Shown one piece after another: positions 1 through 5,964 of a stretch of DNA of 6,573 nucleotides. The position numbers and the translations under genes were made by a program. The stretch covers positions 1-6,573 of the forward strand of contig JAEYSJ010000099.1 of NCBI GenBank assembly GCA_023434855.1, read 5' to 3'. Under the pieces are notes generated by a model. It worked only from the letters and a program-made list of their open reading frames with translations, searched no databases and was not told the DNA's origin. Positions within the stretch are counted from its first letter, which is position 1; each line of letters begins with the position of its first letter. Origin of the DNA: Bacillota bacterium (GTDB taxonomy: Bacteria > Bacillota_C > Negativicutes > JAEYSJ01).

Positions 1-1103
1 ACCGGCAGCATACACAGCATAATCCTTAGCCCGCCTGATCCAATAGCAATTAATTCCGTATTTCCGTTAAACAGACCGACAATGTGTGCAGGAAACACTT
101 CTACCACAACAAGACCTGCCAGAGAAAACACAACAGCTGCCAATATCGCTTTCTTCAAAGCTTCCATTACCCGCTGATATTGTTTTGCACCATAATTATA
201 GCCAATAATCGGCTGTGCTCCCTGACTGATACCAAATATAGGCATTAATAGCAGCATCGCTACCCGGTTTATTATTCCAATAGCTGCTACCGCCAATTCT
301 CCCCCAAATTGCAACAGGCTATAATTAAATAAAAAAGTGTTTGCACTGGCGCAAACCTGAATTAAAAATGGGGATAAGCCGATTTTTATAATTCCCAGCA
401 CAATATTTTTGCGCAAATATAAGTTGGCCACATGGATCTTCAGTACACTTTTTTCACTAAAAAAGTGGCACACCACCCAAATAGCCGACACTGCCTGTGA
501 TAGCACCGTCGCCAGTGCCGAACCTGCAATGCCCAATTTGAGCACAAATATAAACAACGGATTAAGAATGGTGTTGAACATAGCGGCAATAAGCATTGTT
601 GCCATTGCAGTCCTGGGGTTGCCCTCAGCCCGGATAATATTATTAAGTCCATAACCAATATACATAAAAATACTGCCCAGCAATATAATCCTGGTAAACT
701 CCCTGGCATAAGGCAGTACATTTTCTTGTGCCCCCAATGCCATTAAAATGGGATCAAGAAACAAGAGGAATGTCGTGGAAAGAAATGCAGCGATAAGAAC
801 GACAAGGATACAGGCATTACCTAGAATTCTTTCCGCACCCTCTTTATTCTGTTCTCCCAGCCTGATGGAAATTAGTGCGCCTGAACCCACCCCAATCAGC
901 ATGCCAAATGCCATCATAACAATCATAATAGGAAAGGCTATCGTTACTGCAGTCAAACCGATTTCGCCCACTCCGTTGCCCACAAAAATGCTGTCAATTA
1001 CATTGTATAAAGAATTTACTACCATGCCAAAAATAGCAGGTAAGGAAAACTTCCACAAAAGTGCAGATATTTTATCTTTTCCCAATGAATCAGGGTGCTC
1101 CAT
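1..1103 (-). CDS. MATE family multidrug/Na+ efflux transporter, partial (C-terminus beyond left edge)
   Basis: Integral membrane antiporter of the MATE (MOP superfamily) group, which exports cationic drugs or metabolites in exchange for Na+ or H+; the substrate cannot be told from sequence. The frame is open for 367 codons from an ATG at 1103-1101 to the window edge without a stop. MATE proteins are usually about 440-460 residues, so roughly 80-90 C-terminal residues lie outside. Visible family signatures are an N-terminal segment reading FSLPAIFGMVVNSLYNVIDS (about residues 19-38), GSGALISIRLGEQN (73-86), RAEGNPRTAM (158-167) at the end of a membrane helix, LGIAGSALATV (190-200) and the second-half counterpart GISQGAQPIIGYNYGAKQ (291-308). 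About ten hydrophobic helices fall within the visible part. The start is supported by a strong GAGGAGG ribosome-binding site (1109-1115) five bases upstream. It is transcribed divergently from pyc. The pattern resembles MepA-like MATE proteins of Bacillota; subfamily placement is inference. Confidence 0.93.
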   Translation of the reverse strand, partial: MEHPDSLGKDKISALLWKFSLPAIFGMVVNSLYNVIDSIFVGNGVGEIGLTAVTIAFPIMIVMMAFGMLIGVGSGALISIRLGEQNKEGAERILGNACILVVLIAAFLSTTFLLFLDPILMALGAQENVLPYAREFTRIILLGSIFMYIGYGLNNIIRAEGNPRTAMATMLIAAMFNTILNPLFIFVLKLGIAGSALATVLSQAVSAIWVVCHFFSEKSVLKIHVANLYLRKNIVLGIIKIGLSPFLIQVCASANTFLFNYSLLQFGGELAVAAIGIINRVAMLLLMPIFGISQGAQPIIGYNYGAKQYQRVMEALKKAILAAVVFSLAGLVVVEVFPAHIVGLFNGNTELIAIGSGGLRIMLCMLP

Positions 1104-1153
1104 TATAACCTCCTCGAAGTTTCAGTTAGCACAACCTGCAATTTCCATAATAT

Positions 1154-1182
1154 ATTATACTCTCGCTAAAATTAAATTGACA
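1154..1182 (-). promoter_or_regulatory. Candidate promoter for the MATE gene (good -10, weak -35)
   Basis: On the minus strand a perfect TATAAT lies at 1159-1154, about 50 bases upstream of the MATE start codon. The hexamer 17 bases upstream (1182-1177, TGTCAA) fits the -35 consensus poorly, and no TG extension precedes the -10. The call therefore rests mainly on the -10 hexamer and its position. The poor -35 would suit an activator-dependent or weak promoter; that is inference. Confidence 0.3.
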
Positions 1183-1205
1183 CCGGATATTTATATAGGA
1201 ATAAT
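1177..1205 (+). promoter_or_regulatory. Candidate sigma-A-type promoter for pyc (distal)
   Basis: A perfect -35 hexamer TTGACA (1177-1182) is followed, after a 17-base spacer, by AATAAT (1200-1205), five of six to the -10 consensus. Transcription would start near 1212 and give a leader of about 208 nt before pyc, unusually long for a simple promoter. Its -35 box sits within about 20 bases of the divergent MATE -10, so polymerases at the two promoters could interfere with each other. Confidence 0.4.
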
Positions 1206-1331
1206 GCAGTAGTCTGATATAGAGGTCTAAGGACTGATGACTGTACATTGTATATGCATACAGTATATTTACCGCTTTATCTTGTTTTTGCCTGGAAATT
1301 ATGATAATGTAACTATCAGTTCAATTGCCAG

Positions 1332-1374
1332 CCCTTTATAGACAAATGTGATACATTTCTTCTTTATATAAGGG
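1332..1374 (+). promoter_or_regulatory. Nested inverted repeats upstream of pyc, candidate operator
   Basis: A perfect 6-3-6 palindrome, AAATGT-GAT-ACATTT (1344-1358), lies 61 bases before the pyc start codon. It is flanked by an outer imperfect inverted repeat CCCTTTATA (1332-1340) and TATAAGGG (1367-1374), which pairs if one base is bulged. The palindrome also covers a weak possible promoter: TTGCCA (1325-1330) with a TG-extended GATACA at 1350-1355 and a 19-base spacer. The size and symmetry suit a dimeric repressor or activator site. I cannot name the regulator, and it does not match the BirA operator. It could also be chance in A/T-rich DNA. Confidence 0.3.
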
Positions 1375-1419
1375 AAAATTGTATTCGGAATTTATTACAT
1401 CCATATTTGAGGTGATAGT

Positions 1420-4400
1420 ATGAGGAAAATAAAAACTGTTTTGGTCGCCAACCGGGGCGAAATTGCCATCCGGGTATTTCGTGCCTGCAGTGAATTAGGC
1501 ATCCGGACGGTAGCAATATATTCAAATGAAGATATTTTTTCTCTGCACCGTTATAAAGCTGATGAAGCCTATCTGATAGGAGAAAATAAAAAACCCATTG
1601 AGGCCTATCTGGATATAGAAGGTATCCTGGATATTGCCAAAAAACACGGTGTTGACGCTATTCACCCGGGATATGGGTTCTTATCGGAGAATATAGATCT
1701 GGCCAAACGCTGTGCTGAGGAAGGTCTCATCTTTATCGGACCAAAACTTGATCACCTGTCAATGTTTGGTGATAAAATCAATGCCCGCAACCAAGCTATA
1801 GCAGCAGGCATTCCGATAATTCCCGGCAGCGACGGTCCGGTAAAAAGCCTGGCGGAAGTTAAAGCTTTTGCCGATCAACATGGATTCCCTTTTATCATCA
1901 AAGCTTCCTTGGGCGGCGGTGGCCGGGGCATGCGGATTGTGCGCAATGCCGACTCGCTGGAAGATTCCTACAATCGTGCCAAGTCCGAAGCCCAGGCTTC
2001 TTTTGGTAATGACGAAGTATATGTAGAAAAATTGCTGGAGAATATTAAGCACATAGAAGTTCAAATTCTGGGTGACGAATATGGCGATATTGTCCACCTT
2101 TATGAACGGGATTGCTCGGTGCAGCGCCGTCACCAAAAGGTTGTGGAAATAGCCCCCAGCCTTTCCCTGCCGGAGGAGGTAAGGAAAGAAATATGTTTCA
2201 CAGCGGTTAAGCTGATGAAAAATGTCGGATATGTAAATGCCGGCACAGTTGAATTTCTGGTAACTCCTGATTATAACTTTTATTTCATCGAAGTGAATCC
2301 CCGTATACAGGTTGAACATACGATTACTGAAATGATTACCGGCATTGATATTGTCCAGTCGCAGCTCTTAATTGCCGACGGCTGCCAATTACATGACACT
2401 GAGTTAAACATTCCTCAGCAGGAGGAAATTGCCTGCCACGGTCATGCAATCCAATGCCGGGTAACGAGCGAAGATCCGGCCAATAATTTCATGCCTGACA
2501 CCGGCAAAATCCTTGTTTATCGCAGTGGTGGCGGCTTTGGCGTCCGTCTTGACGCCGGCAATGCCTACAGTGGTTCGGTTATCACCCCCCACTATGATTC
2601 CTTGCTGGTAAAGCTATCCACCTGGGGTCTTACCCACAAAAGCGCAATTGCCAAGATGATACGCTGCCTGGGCGAATTTCGTATCAGGGGCATTAAAACC
2701 AATATTGCGTTTTTAGAAAATGTGGTGAAGCACGAGAAGTTTCTGCATGGCACTTATGATACTTCTTTTATTGATACTTCGCCGGAATTATTCGTTTTTA
2801 CGGCGCGTCAGGACCGGGCAACTAAGCTTTTGAGCTATTTGGGCAATGTCACTGTCAATGGCTCGGAGGGGGTTCCGAAACAATCCAAACCCTTATTGCC
2901 GCCGCCGCGCATGCCCGCTGCACCCACAGGAACCATTCCTGCCGGAACCAAGCAGATTCTCGATACCCGCGGTCCGGAAGGACTGGCGGCCTGGGTTAAA
3001 GAACAAAAGGAAGTACTATTGACTGACACCACTATGCGTGATGCTCATCAGTCATTGTTAGCTACCCGTATTCGCACTCATGATATGCTTAATATTATTG
3101 ATCCGACGGTAAGACTATTACCAAATTTATTTTCCTTAGAAATATGGGGTGGTGCCACATTTGACGTAGCATACCGCTTTTTAAAGGAAGATCCCTGGGA
3201 GCGCCTGAAACTTCTAAGAGCCAAGACTCCCAATATTTTGTTCCAAATGTTGCTTAGAGCTTCTAATGCGGTAGGCTATACCAATTACCCTGACAATGTG
3301 GTACAAACTTTTGTCGCTAAATCTGCCGAAGCGGGTATGGATGTTTTTCGCATTTTCGACAGCCTGAACTGGATTGCCAACATGACGGTAGCCATTGACG
3401 CCGTCCGGGAAGCAGGCAAAGTAGCCGAGGCAGCCATCTGCTATACAGGTGATATCTTGGATAAGTCGCGCAGCAAATATGACCTGAAATACTATGTCAA
3501 TCTCGCCAAAGATTTGGAACGAGCCGGCGCTCATATCCTGGGAATCAAAGACATGGCCGGCCTGCTAAAACCGGCGGCTGCCTATCAACTGACTGCAGCC
3601 CTTAAAGATGCCGTTACTATTCCTATTCACCTACATACCCATGATACCAGCGGTAATGGCATCTATACTTATGCCCGGGCCATCGATGCCGGTGTAGATA
3701 TTGTAGATGTGGCCATATCGTCTATGGCCGGAATGACCTCCCAGCCAAGTGCCAATACTTTATATTTTGCTTTAGAAGGAGTGGAGCGTCAACCAAAGGT
3801 AGATATTAAGGGGCTCACCGAATTATCTCATTATTGGGAGGATGTACGGGCGTTTTATCAGAATTTCGAGACTGACATGAATTTTCCCAATCCGGAGGTA
3901 TACCAGCACGAAATGCCTGGCGGCCAATACAGCAACCTTAAACAACAGGCAAACGCACTGGGTCTGCAAGATCGGTGGGAGAAAATAAAAATAATGTATC
4001 GCCAGGTTAACAACATGTTTGGCGACATCGTAAAAGTAACGCCATCTTCCAAAGTAGTGGGTGATATGGCCCTGTATATGGTGGAGAATGATCTGACAGA
4101 AGATGATATCTACGAACGGGGCGAAACGCTGGACTTTCCCAATTCGGTGGTTGAGTTTTTCGAAGGCCAGGTAGGTCAGCCTCATCAAGGCTTTCCCAAA
4201 GAATTGCAGCGGGTCATCCTTAAAGGTAAAAAGTATATCACTGAGCGCCCCGGGGAAGTACTCCCCCCTGCCAACTTCCTGGAAATCCGCAATACCCTGC
4301 AAAATCTGCTGTCCAGACCGGTTACCGACTTTGATGCTGTTTCTTATGCACTTTATCCTAAAGTGTTTGCCGATTGGGCTAATTTTACCAAAACTTATGG

Positions 4401-4854
4401 TGACGTATCCCGGTTAGATACCTTGACCTTCTCTTATGGATTGCTGCCAAGGGAAGTAATCAAGGTAGATATTGAAAAAGGCAAGACCCTGGTGATCAAA
4501 TTAATCTCTATCGGCGATCCGCGCCCTAACGGCACCAGAGTTGTCAGCTTTGAATTAAACGGACTGCCCCGTAATGTCATTATTAAAGATAACAGCATAA
4601 AATCCGCCATATTAACAAGGCTTAAGGCTGACAAGAATAATTCCGGCCACATTGGCGCCACCATGTCCGGCACAGTGGTAAAAGTGCTGGTGGAGGAAGG
4701 TATCCGTGTAAAGAAAAATATACCTTTGCTGGTAACAGAATCCATGAAAATGGAGACCACCGTCCAGTCGCCGGTTGACGGTTTGGTGAAGTCAGTGCAT
4801 GTAAAAGCAGGCGACGCCGTTGAAACAGGTGATCTGCTAATAGAGTTAGACTAA
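1420..4854 (+). CDS. pyc: Pyruvate carboxylase, single-chain, biotin-dependent
   Basis: Cytoplasmic enzyme (EC 6.4.1.1) that carboxylates pyruvate to oxaloacetate using ATP and bicarbonate, replenishing the TCA pool and feeding gluconeogenesis. The 1144 residues match the full length of single-chain pyruvate carboxylases, with domains in standard order. The biotin carboxylase (about 1-455) has HPGYGFLSEN (82-91), the ATP lysine K161, the GGGGRGMR loop (165-172), K240 in QRRHQKVVE and the active-site EVNPRIQVEH (291-300). The carboxyltransferase (about 530-800) has DTTMRDAHQ (536-544, R540/D541/Q544), K710 in GIKDMAGLL, expected to be carbamylated, and metal ligands H739 and H741 in HLHTHDT. 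The likely catalytic threonine is T874. The biotinyl domain (about 1077-1144) carries biotinylated K1110 in ESMKME, 35 residues from the end. No key residue is missing. The ATG has GAGGTG (1409-1414) five bases upstream. The gene appears monocistronic, divergent from the MATE gene and closed by the hairpin at 4867-4905. Tetramer formation is assumed from the family. Confidence 0.98.
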   Translation: MRKIKTVLVANRGEIAIRVFRACSELGIRTVAIYSNEDIFSLHRYKADEAYLIGENKKPIEAYLDIEGILDIAKKHGVDAIHPGYGFLSENIDLAKRCAEEGLIFIGPKLDHLSMFGDKINARNQAIAAGIPIIPGSDGPVKSLAEVKAFADQHGFPFIIKASLGGGGRGMRIVRNADSLEDSYNRAKSEAQASFGNDEVYVEKLLENIKHIEVQILGDEYGDIVHLYERDCSVQRRHQKVVEIAPSLSLPEEVRKEICFTAVKLMKNVGYVNAGTVEFLVTPDYNFYFIEVNPRIQVEHTITEMITGIDIVQSQLLIADGCQLHDTELNIPQQEEIACHGHAIQCRVTSEDPANNFMPDTGKILVYRSGGGFGVRLDAGNAYSGSVITPHYDSLLVKLSTWGLTHKSAIAKMIRCLGEFRIRGIKTNIAFLENVVKHEKFLHGTYDTSFIDTSPELFVFTARQDRATKLLSYLGNVTVNGSEGVPKQSKPLLPPPRMPAAPTGTIPAGTKQILDTRGPEGLAAWVKEQKEVLLTDTTMRDAHQSLLATRIRTHDMLNIIDPTVRLLPNLFSLEIWGGATFDVAYRFLKEDPWERLKLLRAKTPNILFQMLLRASNAVGYTNYPDNVVQTFVAKSAEAGMDVFRIFDSLNWIANMTVAIDAVREAGKVAEAAICYTGDILDKSRSKYDLKYYVNLAKDLERAGAHILGIKDMAGLLKPAAAYQLTAALKDAVTIPIHLHTHDTSGNGIYTYARAIDAGVDIVDVAISSMAGMTSQPSANTLYFALEGVERQPKVDIKGLTELSHYWEDVRAFYQNFETDMNFPNPEVYQHEMPGGQYSNLKQQANALGLQDRWEKIKIMYRQVNNMFGDIVKVTPSSKVVGDMALYMVENDLTEDDIYERGETLDFPNSVVEFFEGQVGQPHQGFPKELQRVILKGKKYITERPGEVLPPANFLEIRNTLQNLLSRPVTDFDAVSYALYPKVFADWANFTKTYGDVSRLDTLTFSYGLLPREVIKVDIEKGKTLVIKLISIGDPRPNGTRVVSFELNGLPRNVIIKDNSIKSAILTRLKADKNNSGHIGATMSGTVVKVLVEEGIRVKKNIPLLVTESMKMETTVQSPVDGLVKSVHVKAGDAVETGDLLIELD

Positions 4855-4866
4855 GATAAAATTGTT

Positions 4867-4905
4867 AAAGGTTCCAATCCTCCCATTGAGGACTGGAACC
4901 TTTTT
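4867..4905. terminator. Intrinsic terminator between convergent pyc and the hydratase, probably bidirectional
   Basis: AAAGGTTCCAATCCTC (4867-4882) and GAGGACTGGAACCTTT (4888-4903) form a 16-bp stem with one internal mismatch around a 5-base CCATT loop. On the plus strand it lies 13 bases after the pyc stop and ends in a run of five T (4901-4905), a canonical intrinsic terminator. Read from the minus strand, about 18 bases after the hydratase stop, the stem pairs fully if one G-U wobble is allowed, followed by a weaker TTTAACAATTTT tract. It can plausibly serve both genes, but is stronger for pyc. Confidence 0.88.
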
Positions 4906-4921
4906 ACCTATTGATGTCTGG

Positions 4922-5707
4922 CTATTCCGCAAATCTTATTCCTACTGAGCCCAGACGGTCAAATGTAGCCCGTACGGCATCACCGGCGGCTACGCTGCAA
5001 GCAGCAGTAAGCGCCCCGGAAATTATGATATCGCCTGCTGCCAAATGTTGTCCATAATCAGCCAGTTTGTTGGCCAGCCATACCACGGCATTCGCGGGGT
5101 GACCCAGAGTAGCAGCACCGGCGGCAGTGCTGATAATCTCGCCGTTCTTTTCCAGTACCATGCCGGTATAGCGCAGGTCAAAACCCTGGACTTTAACCAT
5201 ATTGTCTCCCAACACTACTTTACCAATGGAGGCACCGTCGGCAATTGAATCTTCAACTGTTATCTTCCAGTCTTCATAACGTGTATTGATTATTTCCAAT
5301 GCAGGAATAACCCCCTCGGTAGCCCGCATCACATCTGTCAGGGTGATGCCTGGCCCTGCAAGCTTATCTCGTAAGACAAAAGCAATCTCCGCCTCAACCT
5401 TGGGCAGTCGCAGTTTTCCCATGGATAATGGTTCGCCTTCCATCACCATCATATAATCGGCAATATAGCCATAATCCGGCTCATATACACCAAAAGCCTC
5501 CTGCATAGCTTTGCTTGTCAGGCCAATTTTCCGGCCAATCACTTTGTGGCCCTGCTGTTGTCTTAATTCCATCCCCAGCAATTGGACGGTATATGCATCC
5601 TTCATGCTCATATCCGGAAAACGCTTACACAGGCGAACTACCGGTTTGGCTGTTTTCTCAGCCTCATACAATTCCTGTGCGGCCATTCTCAGCATCTTCT
5701 CGTCCAC
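4922..5707 (-). CDS. 2-keto-4-pentenoate hydratase family protein (MhpD-like)
   Basis: Predicted cytoplasmic metal-dependent hydratase of the FAH-like superfamily, in the group with 2-hydroxypentadienoate hydratase (MhpD/XylJ) and 4-oxalocrotonate decarboxylase (DmpH type). MhpD adds water to 2-hydroxypenta-2,4-dienoate to give 4-hydroxy-2-oxopentanoate. The 261 residues span the whole family length. Visible marks, numbered from the preferred start, are GRKIGLTS (58-65, with K60), the metal-binding pair in VEAEIAFVL (E105, E107), the third acidic ligand in PALEIINTRYEDW (E138), DSIADGAS (153-160), LGHPANAVVWLANKLA (201-216) and GDIIISGAL (225-233). The start is taken as GTG at 5707-5705 because GGGAG (5720-5716) sits eight bases upstream. 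A GTG at 5716 would add three residues but leaves no room for a ribosome-binding site. No ring-cleavage dioxygenase, aldolase partner (MhpE) or acetaldehyde dehydrogenase is in the window, so hydratase versus decarboxylase activity, and the substrate, stay open. Confidence 0.88.
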   Translation of the reverse strand: MDEKMLRMAAQELYEAEKTAKPVVRLCKRFPDMSMKDAYTVQLLGMELRQQQGHKVIGRKIGLTSKAMQEAFGVYEPDYGYIADYMMVMEGEPLSMGKLRLPKVEAEIAFVLRDKLAGPGITLTDVMRATEGVIPALEIINTRYEDWKITVEDSIADGASIGKVVLGDNMVKVQGFDLRYTGMVLEKNGEIISTAAGAATLGHPANAVVWLANKLADYGQHLAAGDIIISGALTAACSVAAGDAVRATFDRLGSVGIRFAE

Positions 5708-5788
5708 AATAACCACTCCCAGAATAATTTACTGTAATTATTTTGTATGAAAACTGGAAAATACCTGCATACTTTATAAAATATTTTC

Positions 5789-5816
5789 GTTATAATATTA
5801 GGGTAGAAGCAGTCAA
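5789..5816 (-). promoter_or_regulatory. Candidate promoter for the hydratase gene, abutting the repeat element
   Basis: On the minus strand TTGACT (5816-5811, five of six to -35 consensus) and TATAAC (5794-5789, five of six to -10) are separated by 16 bases. Transcription would start near 5782, giving a leader of about 75 nt before the GTG. The first T of the -35 box is the last base of the inverted-repeat element. This suggests the hydratase can be transcribed independently of fbaB. It is a consensus match only. Confidence 0.45.
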
Positions 5817-5922
5817 ACCGCCAAGGACGCCAAGTGCGCCAAGGGATTTTATTATCACCCTTTTTCCCAGTGCAATGGATATTGCGCCGTTCCTCCTGGC
5901 GTTCTTGGCGTCCTTGGCGGTT
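5816..5922. repeat. Inverted array of 9-nt CGCCAAGnn repeats (REP/MITE-like hairpin element)
   Basis: The left arm AACCGCCAAGGACGCCAAG (5816-5834) is an exact reverse complement of the right arm at 5904-5922, giving 19 perfect pairs with further partial pairing inward. Each arm consists of three tandem 9-nt units. The left units are CGCCAAGGA, CGCCAAGTG and CGCCAAGGG (5819-5845). Read on the minus strand, the right units are CGCCAAGGA, CGCCAAGAA and CGCCAGGAG (5919-5893). The 47-base centre is A/T-richer and contains a small GCAAT-GGAT-ATTGC hairpin (5872-5885). The arms are much more GC-rich than the surrounding spacer. No T run follows the stem on the minus strand, so it is not a standard terminator. 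It could stabilise or attenuate the fbaB transcript, or be a non-autonomous mobile or REP-type repeat. No transposase and no clear target duplication are visible. Confidence 0.85.
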
Positions 5923-5964
5923 AAATAATAACCAGCAAAGACTACCTAATTTTAACTTTTACGG

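Larger units (their letters stand above)
1104..1419. other. Divergent intergenic region between MATE gene and pyc
   Basis: These 316 bases are A/T-rich and contain no credible gene. They hold the MATE ribosome-binding site at the left end, the pyc ribosome-binding site (GAGGTG at 1409-1414) at the right end, candidate promoters in both directions near 1154-1205 and a palindrome near 1344-1358. I see no T-box motif, no recognisable riboswitch core, and no terminator-like hairpin followed by a T run ahead of pyc. Confidence 0.8.

Noticed and set aside
440..721. 93-codon minus-strand open frame, considered as a sign of frameshift in the MATE gene
   Set aside because: The MATE frame itself is continuous from 1103 to the left edge with family motifs throughout, so this is an alternative-frame shadow, not a frameshift.
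748..1212. 154-codon plus-strand open frame over the 5' part of the MATE gene
   Set aside because: It is antisense to a strongly recognisable MATE coding sequence, has no family resemblance and no ribosome-binding site, and runs through the MATE start and promoter region.
1212..1419. Riboswitch, T-box or BirA operator in the pyc leader
   Set aside because: I could find no T-box consensus, no known riboswitch core and no match to the BirA operator half-sites. Only unassigned inverted repeats are present.
5714..5716. GTG at 5716 as the start of the hydratase
   Set aside because: The only good ribosome-binding site, GGGAG (5720-5716), would overlap this codon. It is correctly spaced for the GTG three codons later.
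5819..5919. Repeated CGCCAAG units considered as a CRISPR array
   Set aside because: Units are only 9 nt, contiguous without spacers, and occur in opposite orientations on the two sides; there are no cas genes.
5816..5922. Long inverted repeat considered as the intrinsic terminator of fbaB
   Set aside because: The stem is separated by a 69-base interior and is not followed by a T run on the minus strand. It may affect transcript ends but is not a canonical terminator.
5743..5928. 61-codon plus-strand open frame across the repeat element
   Set aside because: It spans both arms of the inverted repeat, so its sequence is explained by the repeat. It has no ribosome-binding site or recognisable domain.
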